A stretch of 64,000 bases of DNA. Source: Tissierella sp. MB52-C2. Lineage in GTDB: Bacteria > Bacillota > Clostridia > Tissierellales > Tissierellaceae. The notes under the pieces were generated by a model. That model did not search any database, was not told where the DNA came from, and saw only the letters and a list, made by a program, of their open reading frames with translations. The stretch spans positions 2,644,643 through 2,708,642 of the forward strand of contig NZ_CP133261.1 of NCBI RefSeq assembly GCF_030931715.1, read 5' to 3'. The position numbers were made by a program, and so were the translations under genes. Positions 44,782 to 53,664 of this stretch are shown piece after piece. Each line of letters opens with the position of its first letter. The stretch's first letter is position 1.

Positions 44782-45531
44782 TTACAATAATTTAATCAAC
44801 TCTTCAGGATAGAATTTTTTAGTACCATTTATAAGCTCATCAATTTCAATCCATTTCATTTTGCAAGGCATTATATCTCCTTCCATTGTTGTTCCATCTA
44901 TTAATTTTTCGTCATCTATATTATAAATTTCATATATCTGAACGATTTCATGGGCATTTATACCGTCTATTTCAAATATGTTGCTTATTATATATAATAG
45001 TCGGTAGTCTATTATATTTATATTAAGTTCTTCTTTCATCTCTCTTTTCAATGCATCTTCACTAGTTTCTAAAAACTCAATTCCTCCACCTGGCAAATAA
45101 TAATATACTTCACCTTTATATTCCTCTTCAAGAACCAAGACTTTACTTTCTCTCCTTAGTAAACCTCGTACAGTGTTTCTTATTGAGCTTCTTAAATAAT
45201 CTAAGGTTATTATTTCACTATCAAAAAATCTTTTTTGAAATTCAGTTAAAGCCTTGATCTGATACTTATCATAACTATTTAGTTCTTTTGCTACTACTAG
45301 CTTATCCTCCACATCATCATTCCTCTTTATGATGCCAATAACTCTTCCCTTAAAGCTATCTATGGGTCTAAACACACCAAGAACATACGCATCAATCTCC
45401 TCACTATCCCCTGCTTTAGTCCCTTCAATATATCCATAATTTATTGAATATATAAAATTATGTTTAGGATGTATAGTTCCCATTGGTCTATCAATCTTTA
45501 CTATTATTTCTTTTCCCAAATATTCTATCAT
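44782..45531 (-). CDS. Pyrophosphatase-like domain fused to a Nudix domain
   Basis: 249 residues in two parts. Residues 1-105 follow a family I inorganic pyrophosphatase pattern found in clostridia: EIIVKIDRPMGTIHPKH, INYGYIEGT, EEIDAYVLGVFRPI. Residues 112-249 are a Nudix protein: YYYLPGGGIEFLETSEDALK then REMKEELNI. The D-x-D-x-Y-V-L part of the PPase site is present (DAYVLG), but the domain lacks the C-terminal third of true PPases. I know no standard fusion of these two. GAGGTAA supports the ATG at 45531. Confidence 0.72.
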   Translation of the reverse strand: MIEYLGKEIIVKIDRPMGTIHPKHNFIYSINYGYIEGTKAGDSEEIDAYVLGVFRPIDSFKGRVIGIIKRNDDVEDKLVVAKELNSYDKYQIKALTEFQKRFFDSEIITLDYLRSSIRNTVRGLLRRESKVLVLEEEYKGEVYYYLPGGGIEFLETSEDALKREMKEELNINIIDYRLLYIISNIFEIDGINAHEIVQIYEIYNIDDEKLIDGTTMEGDIMPCKMKWIEIDELINGTKKFYPEELIKLL

Positions 45532-45577
45532 AGTCATTTACCTCAATTTTCATTAGCAATTTTGATTATTAATGAAC

Positions 45578-46048
45578 TTAGGATACAGGAACAATATCAA
45601 TATCAAATGGAAACTGTTCTGATTCTTTTTTCTTAAAGTTTACTTTATAACCTACTCCATCCTTATAGAAAAATCCTTCATTAAGTTCAATTCTTACATA
45701 ACACATATCTTCATCATTCTCATTATTATGTGCGAAATACCAAGGCTCAAATACCTTTATCAATTTTTCTCTAATCTCTTTATTTTCCGTTAGCAGTGGA
45801 TGTCCAGTATTGTATCCATTTCCACTAAATCTGTAGAATTCATTACATAGTGCAACTAGGCTATTATTCTTTAATTCCCGAACCTTTTGCGTTTTTGAAT
45901 ATGTGACTACATAAAATGAGCCATCTTCATAGAAAGTATCCACAACTCGAACTGATGGCACATTATCTTTTACTGTCGCCATTGAAAACTGATAATCCTT
46001 TGCAAATAATTCATTCATGACCTCCATAGCTTTTTCACAAGCATTCAT
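45578..46048 (-). CDS. Pyridoxamine 5'-phosphate oxidase-family flavoprotein
   Basis: 156 residues. FSMATVKDNVPSVRVVDTFY, FYVVTYSKTQKVRELKNN and GFFYKDGVGYKVNF are the split-barrel FMN-binding pattern of small PNPOx-like proteins in anaerobes. Probably a flavin- or F420-type reductase of unknown substrate, not a B6 enzyme. ATG with AAGGAGG upstream. Confidence 0.82.
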   Translation of the reverse strand: MNACEKAMEVMNELFAKDYQFSMATVKDNVPSVRVVDTFYEDGSFYVVTYSKTQKVRELKNNSLVALCNEFYRFSGNGYNTGHPLLTENKEIREKLIKVFEPWYFAHNNENDEDMCYVRIELNEGFFYKDGVGYKVNFKKKESEQFPFDIDIVPVS

Positions 46049-46171
46049 TTTGAAATCCTCCTTTTAATTAATCAGCAAACTCAATATTCAAAACAGAAAA
46101 TTCTTATAATATGCTATTCTACATAAATTCTCAAATACCTTCTTTTACTGCTAATATTTTCGCTTAAATAA

Positions 46172-46224
46172 AAATAAGGTAGACAATCTGAAGTGAAGAA
46201 TCCTTAGCTATCTACCTTGTTTTA
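46172..46224 (-). terminator. Rho-independent terminator
   Basis: AAGGTAGA at 46176-46183 pairs with TCTACCTT at 46211-46218, flanked by A- and T-rich tracts, after the stop of the tandem GNAT gene. Confidence 0.65.
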
Positions 46225-46256
46225 TTTTATTTTTAATTTTATTTCCCTAGCATTAT

Positions 46257-47099
46257 TTATTCTATAGTTAGTTTTCTAGCATCCTGTGCTTGTACAACTT
46301 TAAATCCTATATTTTTATATAGCCTTAATGCATTTTCATTACTTGCTAATGCATTTAAATTCACGCTTGCTGCATTTTGCTCTAAACCTCTATTTATTGT
46401 AAATTCTAATATCTTCTTACCATAACCTTTTCCTTGGTATTTAATATTAACAAATAGCAAATCTATCTCAGCATTTTTAATCATTGATGCTCCGACCATC
46501 TCGTTGTTTTCAAAGAATAGATAGATATATTCTTTTTGTTCAAGGGTTTCCTTCCTATTATGTTCAATTGCATCTTTACTTGCACTTAAATACCAATTAT
46601 ATGGCTTAATGTCATTTTCTCTTCTTAATACTGAAAAGGCTTCACTTTCAAGCCTTATTTTATCCTCATAATACTTATCTTCATATTTTACTGCACATAT
46701 ATTAGGTTCATTAAATTTATTTCCCTTATATGAAAATCGATATACAGAATACCAATATTCAAATCCAATTTCATTAAATAACTGTTGCCAATTTAGATTA
46801 TCTTTTACATGAAAAACTTCAACAAATTTTATAGATTTCTCTATAAAAAGCTTTTTAGCTTCTTCCCAAAGTTTTAAACCCACGCGTCTTATTAACTCAT
46901 TAGTTAAAACTCCCATTTCAACATAACAATAGTCACCACTTATTGCTAAACGAATAAATCCTTTAATTCCATTATCATCATATACCAAAATCTTATTCGC
47001 AGACTTTAAAGCTTCAATTTCTGCTGGCATTGCCTTATATTCTAATGTATATATTCTAATTATCTCATTAATCTCAGATTGTTTATAATCTCTAATCAT
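46257..47099 (-). CDS. Tandem GNAT acetyltransferase (two GNAT domains)
   Basis: 280 residues with two GNAT folds. The N-terminal domain (1-130) is degenerate, with LNWQQLFNEIGFEY at its end. The C-terminal domain (150-280) has a canonical acetyl-CoA site, LLFVNIKYQGKGYGKKILEF, and NENALRLYKNIGFKVV. In such tandem GNATs usually one domain is catalytic. ATG with AAGGAG upstream. Last accessory gene before the hydrogenase operon. Confidence 0.82.
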   Translation of the reverse strand: MIRDYKQSEINEIIRIYTLEYKAMPAEIEALKSANKILVYDDNGIKGFIRLAISGDYCYVEMGVLTNELIRRVGLKLWEEAKKLFIEKSIKFVEVFHVKDNLNWQQLFNEIGFEYWYSVYRFSYKGNKFNEPNICAVKYEDKYYEDKIRLESEAFSVLRRENDIKPYNWYLSASKDAIEHNRKETLEQKEYIYLFFENNEMVGASMIKNAEIDLLFVNIKYQGKGYGKKILEFTINRGLEQNAASVNLNALASNENALRLYKNIGFKVVQAQDARKLTIE

Positions 47100-47207
47100 A
47101 CTTATTCTCCTTTTCTTTTAATTAACCTAACCTCCTAACTTTGTTTTAAATAATAAATTAGCAATATGGATATATCCATACTGCCAACTAACTCTTTTCA
47201 TTCATAA

Positions 47208-48911
47208 TTAAATGTCAGCTTTAGCCTTTTTGCGTACATGTAACAATTCATGATTATCCTTTAATAAATCCTCAAACAAGGACATCACCAAAGGATTTTT
47301 TTCTGAACTCTTAATATGTGATGTTCTATCAAGTTTATAAAGCCCTTTGGCTCTTTCCTTTCTCATAACTGTATTCATAGGAACTGGCTGCCCTCCACCT
47401 GCTATACAGCCACCTGGACAGGCCATTACTTCAACAAAATCATAATGTCTTTCTCCTGCATTTATTTGTTTTATTAATTTATCTGCTGTTTTCAGGCCAT
47501 GAACTATTGCAATTTTTACTTCTTTTCCATCTACATTAAAACTTGCTTCCTTTAAATTCTCCATTCCTCTAACATCGCTAAATAACAAATCCTTTGCAAA
47601 GTGATTAGGTTTATCTTTCAATAGTCTAGTAACTACTGCTTCAGTTACTCCACCAGTAGCACCAAATATTATACCAGACCCACTGGCTAAACCAAAAGGC
47701 ATATCAAAGGATTCTTCCTCTAGTTGTTCAAATATAATTCCCGCTTCTTTAATAAGAAGTGCCAATTCTTGAGTAGTGATTACTACGTCTACATCTTTAA
47801 CACCGTTATATTCAAACTCTTCCCTCGCTGCCTCTGCTTTTTTTGCAGTACAAGGCATTACTGAAATTAGTATAGTTTCTTTATCTTCTTTTTTATCTAG
47901 TTCCTTATAATATTCCTTTATAACTGCTCCAAACATTTGCTGTGGGGATTTACAAGTGGAAATATTATCTACCATATCTGGAAATTTATTTTCTGCAAAC
48001 TTAACCCATCCTGGACAGCAGGAAGTAAATAGTGGTAAGTTTTCTCCTTTAGTTAGTCTTTCCACAAATTCTTTACTTTCTTCAATTACTGTCATATCTG
48101 CAGCAAATGCTGTATCGTAGACTTGGTGGATTCCAAGGGTTTTAAGAGCTGCAACTATTTTTCCTATGGTAATCTCTCCAGGCTCCAATCCAAATTCTTC
48201 CCCTAATGCTACTCTTACTGCTGGTGCTACTTGAGCTATTACTCTGTTTCTCTTATTATGAATCGCTTCCCATACTTTATGATTTTCCTTCTTAATTATG
48301 ATGGCTCCTGTAGGACAAACTGCTCTACATTGTCCACAATTTATACAGTTTACTTCAGCAATATCCCTATCAAAAGCAGCAGATACTGTCATACTTGAAC
48401 CTCTATGAGCAAAGCTTAGAGCACCTACTCCTTGAACCTCTTCACATACTCTTACACAGTCTCCACATAATATACATTTATTTGGATTTCTTACTATACT
48501 TAAACTAGACTTATCTATTGGCAGACTTTTTTCTATTTCATCAAATCTAATATCCTTTATACCAAATCTAACAGCTAATTCTTGAAGTTGACATTTACCA
48601 GTTCTATCACAGGCAGTACAATCTCTATCATGGTTTGCCAGTATCATTTCAAGTATATTTTTTCTATATTTTTGTACCTTTGGAGTATTTGTAAATACTT
48701 CCATACCATCCTTTGGTAATTGAGAACATGATGCAAAAGTATTTCCCCATTTATCTTCCACCATACACATTCTACAAGCACCATAAATACTCAATTCTGA
48801 ATGGTAACAAAATGTAGGTAAACTTATACCAGCCTTTCTAACTACTTCTAATACATTTTTCTCTCCATCAAATTCTATTCTTCTACCATCTATAATCATT
48901 GTACCCTTCAT
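47208..48911 (-). CDS. hydA: [FeFe] hydrogenase catalytic subunit, trimeric NAD-linked (HydA/HndD)
   Basis: 567 residues. N-terminal [2Fe-2S] domain (CYHSELSIYGACRMCMVE, later CSQ), His-Cys3 cluster (NHDRDCTACDRTGKCQL), two [4Fe-4S] motifs (CILCGDCVRVC, CINCGQCRAVCP). The H-domain has L1 TSCCPGWVKF, L2 MPCTAKKAEA and L3 ACPGGCIAGGGQP. All H-cluster cysteines are present. It makes or consumes H2, with electrons from NADH and ferredoxin through HydB and HydC. First base is four after the HydB stop. GGAGG upstream of the ATG. Confidence 0.95.
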   Translation of the reverse strand: MKGTMIIDGRRIEFDGEKNVLEVVRKAGISLPTFCYHSELSIYGACRMCMVEDKWGNTFASCSQLPKDGMEVFTNTPKVQKYRKNILEMILANHDRDCTACDRTGKCQLQELAVRFGIKDIRFDEIEKSLPIDKSSLSIVRNPNKCILCGDCVRVCEEVQGVGALSFAHRGSSMTVSAAFDRDIAEVNCINCGQCRAVCPTGAIIIKKENHKVWEAIHNKRNRVIAQVAPAVRVALGEEFGLEPGEITIGKIVAALKTLGIHQVYDTAFAADMTVIEESKEFVERLTKGENLPLFTSCCPGWVKFAENKFPDMVDNISTCKSPQQMFGAVIKEYYKELDKKEDKETILISVMPCTAKKAEAAREEFEYNGVKDVDVVITTQELALLIKEAGIIFEQLEEESFDMPFGLASGSGIIFGATGGVTEAVVTRLLKDKPNHFAKDLLFSDVRGMENLKEASFNVDGKEVKIAIVHGLKTADKLIKQINAGERHYDFVEVMACPGGCIAGGGQPVPMNTVMRKERAKGLYKLDRTSHIKSSEKNPLVMSLFEDLLKDNHELLHVRKKAKADI

Positions 48912-48914
48912 GCC

Positions 48915-50786
48915 CTAAGCCTCCCTTATAGCTGCGAATGCACAGGATTCTATACAAGCACCGCATTTAATACATTTATTTTGATCAATTGCAAATGGTT
49001 CCTTTACTTTTCCATGAATTGCACCTACAGGACAAATTCTGCTACATTTACTACATCCTTTACAAAGCTCAGAGCTGATTTCTATTACCCTTAATCCTTG
49101 GCAAGTCTTTGTAGAACATCTCTTATTTTTTACATGGTCTAAATATTCATCTTTAAAATATTTTAAGGAACTGACTACAGGGTTTGCCGCAGTTTTACCT
49201 AATCCACAAAGAGCAGTATTGGTTATGGTATCTGCCAACTCCTCAAGTAAATCTAAATCTTCTACTGTTCCTTGTCCAGATACTATCTTTTCTAAAATAT
49301 TTAACATAATCTTAGTTCCTTCTCTACAAGGAACACATTTTCCACAAGATTCATTTTGGGTAAAGTTCATAAAGAATCTAGCCACTTCTACCATACAAGT
49401 ATCTTCATCCATTATAACCATTCCACCAGAGCCAATCATAGCACCAGCATCTGTTAAAGAGTCAAAATCAAGGGACATATCTAAATGTTCTTCAGTTAAA
49501 CATCCGCCTGATGGTCCTCCTATTTGAACTGCCTTAAATTTTTTATTATCTTTAATTCCTCCACCTATATTGAATATAATCTCCCTAAGAGTTGTTCCCA
49601 TAGGCACTTCTATTAATCCAGTATTATTCACATTTCCAGTCAGTGCAAATGCCTTCGTTCCTGGACTCCCCTTAGTTCCATAGGATTTGTACCATTCTGC
49701 GCCGTTCATAATTATATGTCTGACATTGGCAAAAGTCTCAACATTATTAAGGACAGTAGGTTTTCTCCAAAGTCCTTCTTCTACAGTTCTCTTTGCCTTT
49801 ACTCTAGGCATTCCTCTTTCCCCTTCAATGGATGCAATAAGGGCACTACCTTCGCCACATACAAAGGCTCCAGCCCCTTGATTTACATGAAGTTCAAAGT
49901 TTAGACTTGTACCTAAAATATTTTTTCCTAGTAATCCAATTTTTCTTGCTTGTTCTATGGCTTTGTTAAGTCTAGATACTGCCAAAGGATATTCTGCTCT
50001 AACATAAATATATCCTTCTGATGCTCCAGTAGCATAGGCGGCAATAGCCATACCTTCAATAATATTGTGAGGATCTCCCTCCATTAAAGACCTATCCATA
50101 AATGCACCCGGGTCTCCTTCATCACCATTACATACTACATACTTCATATCACTATCATAGGATAAAACTTGCAGCCACTTCTTTCCAGCAGGATAGCCTC
50201 CGCCTCCTCTTCCTCGTAAGTTTGCATTGGATATTTCTTTACAAACTTCCTCTGGTGTCATAGTATCTAAAGCCTTAGCTAAGGCTTGGTATCCACCATA
50301 AGCAATATATTCTTTAATAGACTCTGCATCTATATGTCCACAATGTTCCAATACAACTCTAGTTTGTGATTTATAGAAAGGTATTTCTTCTTGTTGGTGA
50401 TATACCTTATTATCTTTACTGTACATAAGTCTTTCAATTGGTTTTCCCTCTACTAAAGTAGTATTTACAATTTCCTCACAATCCTCTAAGCCAACCTTTA
50501 AATATAGAAATTTATCTGGTTCAATTCTAACTAATGGACCTGCCTCACAAAACCCATGACATCCAGATTTCTTTATTCCTACGCCCTCATTTTCTTCATA
50601 TAATTCAACATCTGCCAATATACCCTTTTCTTCTATTAATCTTTTTATCTCAGCATAAATCTCTAATGATCCACCTGCTACACAGCCTGTCCCTCCACAA
50701 ACTAAGACTTGCTTATATTGTTTATCTAAAGAATTCTTAAATGTCTTAGATACATCCATAAGTTCTTGAATACTAGCTATTGTCAT
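48915..50786 (-). CDS. hydB: NuoF-like flavoprotein subunit of the trimeric hydrogenase (HydB/HndC)
   Basis: 623 residues. The thioredoxin-like [2Fe-2S] domain (GGTGCVAGGS, SGCHGFCEAGP) is followed by the FMN/NADH domain (NLRGRGGGGYPAGKKW, NQGAGAFVCGEGSAL). Then comes the NuoF [4Fe-4S] site (ESCGKCVPCREGT) and a C-terminal ferredoxin domain with two clusters (CKGCSKCSRICP, CIKCGACIESC). This full set is found in electron-bifurcating HydB. It directly follows hydC with no gap. Confidence 0.95.
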   Translation of the reverse strand: MTIASIQELMDVSKTFKNSLDKQYKQVLVCGGTGCVAGGSLEIYAEIKRLIEEKGILADVELYEENEGVGIKKSGCHGFCEAGPLVRIEPDKFLYLKVGLEDCEEIVNTTLVEGKPIERLMYSKDNKVYHQQEEIPFYKSQTRVVLEHCGHIDAESIKEYIAYGGYQALAKALDTMTPEEVCKEISNANLRGRGGGGYPAGKKWLQVLSYDSDMKYVVCNGDEGDPGAFMDRSLMEGDPHNIIEGMAIAAYATGASEGYIYVRAEYPLAVSRLNKAIEQARKIGLLGKNILGTSLNFELHVNQGAGAFVCGEGSALIASIEGERGMPRVKAKRTVEEGLWRKPTVLNNVETFANVRHIIMNGAEWYKSYGTKGSPGTKAFALTGNVNNTGLIEVPMGTTLREIIFNIGGGIKDNKKFKAVQIGGPSGGCLTEEHLDMSLDFDSLTDAGAMIGSGGMVIMDEDTCMVEVARFFMNFTQNESCGKCVPCREGTKIMLNILEKIVSGQGTVEDLDLLEELADTITNTALCGLGKTAANPVVSSLKYFKDEYLDHVKNKRCSTKTCQGLRVIEISSELCKGCSKCSRICPVGAIHGKVKEPFAIDQNKCIKCGACIESCAFAAIREA

Positions 50787-51263
50787 CTATATTTCCTCCC
50801 TTAATTTATTTAAGAGTTCCACTGTAGATTCAGGAGTCATTTTGCCATAAACCTTTTCATTGATATTTAGTACTGGTGCTAAACCACAAGCTCCAAGACA
50901 TGATACTGTTTCAACAGTGAACATCAGATCATCTGTAGTCTGTTTATCTTTACTAAGACCTAGCTCCTTGTGCAACGCATTAAGTATAGGTATAGACTTT
51001 CTAACATGACATGCCGTACCATCACAAATCTTAATAACATATTTTCCTTTTGGTTCTAATGAAAAGTTCTCATAAAATGTAGCAATACCATAAATTTTAG
51101 AGGGAGTAATATCCATCTTATTTGCTATGTACTCCAACACTTCTTCAGGCAAGTACCTATAATTCCCTTGAATTTCTTGTAAAATAGTAATTATTGAAGA
51201 TTGGTTACTTCCATGTTTCATTACAACTTCATCAATGGTATCTTTCATCTCCAAAGTAAGCAT
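50787..51263 (-). CDS. hydC: NuoE-like subunit of the trimeric hydrogenase (HydC/HndA)
   Basis: 158 residues with a helical N-terminus and a thioredoxin-like [2Fe-2S] domain: CDGTACHVRKS and TVSCLGACGLAPVL give the four cysteine ligands. First gene of the hydCBA operon. ATG with TAGGAGG upstream; its stop abuts hydB. Confidence 0.93.
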   Translation of the reverse strand: MLTLEMKDTIDEVVMKHGSNQSSIITILQEIQGNYRYLPEEVLEYIANKMDITPSKIYGIATFYENFSLEPKGKYVIKICDGTACHVRKSIPILNALHKELGLSKDKQTTDDLMFTVETVSCLGACGLAPVLNINEKVYGKMTPESTVELLNKLREEI

Positions 51264-51637
51264 AAATTAACCTCCTAATTATTTATATATATTTTGTTAA
51301 TTATTTAACCTTATTTCTTGGAAATCCTCTATACAAAGTGTTCTTATTTACATTGGATATTTACTCCGATTATTAATTATAATCTTGATTAGAATGCTAG
51401 AATCCTTAAAAAGAATAGAATTATCAAACCTGCTTGTTTCAATATACTGAAGAATTTATTAAATCTTGATAATGTAATTTTACCAAAACTATTATTTTAG
51501 TCAATACATATTATTATGATTTTTTGGACTATTGCGACTCTTTTAATAAAATATTTTTTATATATAATTAATATTAAATATTTTCATACTAACATTGTCT
51601 ATTTCTTAACACTACTCTTACTTTGCTTTTACTAAAG
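51264..51637. other. Non-coding spacer with the hydCBA leader
   Basis: About 375 bases, very AT-rich. No open frame with an RBS. The minus strand here must hold the hydCBA promoter, but I could not identify a convincing -35/-10 pair. Confidence 0.5.
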
Positions 51638-51678
51638 TTAAAGGGCAGAAGTTTTTATCAACCTTCTACCCTTTTTAA
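51638..51678 (-). terminator. Rho-independent terminator of the second hydrogenase gene
   Basis: AAAGGGCAGAAG at 51640-51651 pairs with CTTCTACCCTTT at 51663-51674 with one mismatch. T-rich flanks. Thirteen bases after the stop codon at 51691. Confidence 0.7.
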
Positions 51679-51690
51679 GTTAAATTTTAT

Positions 51691-53181
51691 TTATTCTATA
51701 AATGGATTTTCAAAAACATTATCATATGGTGATTTCTTAGCAAATTCTTTTGCTTCTTTCTCAGCTTTTTCTATTGGCAACATTGCTCCTGGTCCTCCCA
51801 CACAGCCTCCTGGACACGCCATTCCCTCCAATAAGTATCCATTGAATTTTCCTGCCTTTGCCATGGCTAACATCTTGCGACATTCTGATAATCCGTTGGC
51901 ATTATGAGTTAAGACATTTACATCTGGGTGAGCTTTTTCTATACTTGCCTTCACTGATGCTGCAACTCCTGATGCAAAGGCAAAGTTTCTTCCTTTTGTT
52001 GATGCATCTGCAACGATTTCATCTTCTTCAATTTCAGCAACATCAATATTCGCTGCTACAAATATTGCTGCAAGTTCTTCATAGGTGAGTACAAAATCAA
52101 CATATGGTCGAACCTCTTCCTCCATTGCTTCAATTTTTTTTGAGATACACGGCCCTATAAATACTATCTTGCCACTTGGACTCCTTCTCTTAATTTTCTT
52201 AGCTGTCTCTACCATAGGTGTATTAGATGAAGATATATATTGGTATAGATCAGGGAAAAACTTCTTAGCTGTCATAGTCCAAGACGGACAACAAGATGTC
52301 CCTAAAAATGGCTGTTTTTCTGGTACAAGTTGTGGAAACATTTCAGCCTCATGTTTAGCGGCAACATCTGCCCCCAATGCTACCTCTATAATTTCTGTAA
52401 ACCCTAAATTCTTTGCTGCTTTTACTATTTTACCTGGTGTTGCAAAAGGTCCAAATTGGCCTACAAAAGAAGGTGCTATTATTGCATGAACCTCTTCTCC
52501 CCTTTTAATAGCGAGAACTAATTGAAATATATCTGTTTTATCTGTAATTGCCGCAAAAGGACAATTTACTATACACATACCACAGCTTACACATTTATCA
52601 TAATTTATCTTTGCTCTGCCTAATTCATCTGACTCTATGGCATCTACTCCACATGCAACCTTACAAGGTCTTTCTAATTTCATAATAGCATGATATTGAC
52701 AAGCCTTAGCACATTTTCCACAATCTATACACTTATCTTTATCTATTATAGCTCTATCCTTTCCCATGGAAATAGCATTCACAGGACATACTATTATACA
52801 AGGATGTGCAATACACTTTCTGCAATTATCAGTAACAAAATGTTTAGAGCTTTCGCAAGCAGTACAAGCAAATGGAATTACATTAACTAATGGCTCTTTA
52901 ATTATACTATGGGTCACTACTGCTTCATCTACTACCTTAGATAGACGTCCATTATCAACATTTGTTTTTCTATCTAGACCTAGTCCAAGTCTAGTTCTAG
53001 CTGCAACAATAGCTCTTTCATGAAAAATACTTCCCCTATATAGAGGTACTTCACCACTAATTACCTTATATGGTATATCGTCTACTTCTAGTGGATCCCT
53101 TCCTTCCCAAGCTATCTTTGCAATTTCTGTAAATACTTGTCTTCTTATATATGTAATGGGAGTAAAGATGCCTCTCATCAT
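51691..53181 (-). CDS. Second [FeFe] hydrogenase, monomeric group B-like
   Basis: 496 residues. The ferredoxin-like half has cysteine motifs CTACESSKHFVTDNCRKC, CIDCGKCAKACQYHAI, CKVACG and CVSCGMCIVNCPF. The H-domain motifs are TSCCPSWTMTA (L1), GPCISKKIEAM (L2) and ACPGGCVGGPG (L3). Sequence and lack of a [2Fe-2S] N-terminal domain point to the poorly studied group B/ferredoxin-dependent type. It overlaps the small thioredoxin-like ferredoxin gene by four bases. ATG with GAGGTGG. Confidence 0.9.
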   Translation of the reverse strand: MMRGIFTPITYIRRQVFTEIAKIAWEGRDPLEVDDIPYKVISGEVPLYRGSIFHERAIVAARTRLGLGLDRKTNVDNGRLSKVVDEAVVTHSIIKEPLVNVIPFACTACESSKHFVTDNCRKCIAHPCIIVCPVNAISMGKDRAIIDKDKCIDCGKCAKACQYHAIMKLERPCKVACGVDAIESDELGRAKINYDKCVSCGMCIVNCPFAAITDKTDIFQLVLAIKRGEEVHAIIAPSFVGQFGPFATPGKIVKAAKNLGFTEIIEVALGADVAAKHEAEMFPQLVPEKQPFLGTSCCPSWTMTAKKFFPDLYQYISSSNTPMVETAKKIKRRSPSGKIVFIGPCISKKIEAMEEEVRPYVDFVLTYEELAAIFVAANIDVAEIEEDEIVADASTKGRNFAFASGVAASVKASIEKAHPDVNVLTHNANGLSECRKMLAMAKAGKFNGYLLEGMACPGGCVGGPGAMLPIEKAEKEAKEFAKKSPYDNVFENPFIE

Positions 53182-53417
53182 TTTACCACCTCAAGAATTT
53201 CTGACATAACTATTTCTGCACTAGCATTTGTAATTATCTTTCCATTTAGTTCCACTACAGGTGCTTTATTATTCTCACAATACTTTAGACATTTTACTGC
53301 TTCAATTTCAATTTGATCAGGATATTCTAATTGTAATCTTTCAAGATTTTCTTCTAAATTTAAATTCCCCATCATTGTACAATGAGTCCCCATACAAATC
53401 TTTACCTTGACTTCCAT
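53178..53417 (-). CDS. Small thioredoxin-fold [2Fe-2S] ferredoxin
   Basis: 79 residues with CMGTHCTMM and KCLKYCEN supplying four cysteines, as in the NuoE/HndB thioredoxin-like ferredoxin family. Its stop overlaps the start of the second hydrogenase (ATGA), so the two are translationally coupled and the protein is likely its electron partner. AAGGAAG upstream. Confidence 0.87.
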   Translation of the reverse strand: MEVKVKICMGTHCTMMGNLNLEENLERLQLEYPDQIEIEAVKCLKYCENNKAPVVELNGKIITNASAEIVMSEILEVVK

Positions 53418-53596
53418 TTTACCACTTCCTTCCTATGTATTTGCTATGACTTTAGCATATTCAAAAGATAAAATAATATTAAATAATTTATATATTCTCA
53501 ACGTCATTTTGAAAATATAACTTATTTATTATTATGATTAGATAATACCATTGTTTAAATCCTTCATCAATAGTCTTGATAATTATATATTATTTT

Positions 53597-53640
53597 GTAA
53601 CTTGTTTGTTACCTAAAGCCTATTATTCAAGTGTATAATA
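53597..53640 (+). promoter_or_regulatory. Possible sigma-A promoter for the lipoprotein gene
   Basis: A consensus -10 TATAAT lies at 53634-53639, preceded directly by TG (extended -10-like). No good -35 box at 17 bases; the nearest TTGTTA is further away. About 25 bases upstream of the ATG. Tentative. Confidence 0.35.
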
Positions 53641-53664
53641 TAACTATTGAAAGGAGAATATTGT

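Noticed and set aside
1-47100. A chromosomal integron with cassette arrays, suggested by small one-direction genes
   Set aside because: No integron integrase is present and I could not find repeated attC-like palindromes in the spacers, which vary in length and sequence.
49219-52890. Plus-strand ORFs of 60-130 codons opposite the hydrogenase genes
   Set aside because: They are antisense shadows of strongly conserved minus-strand genes and have no RBS or recognisable domain.
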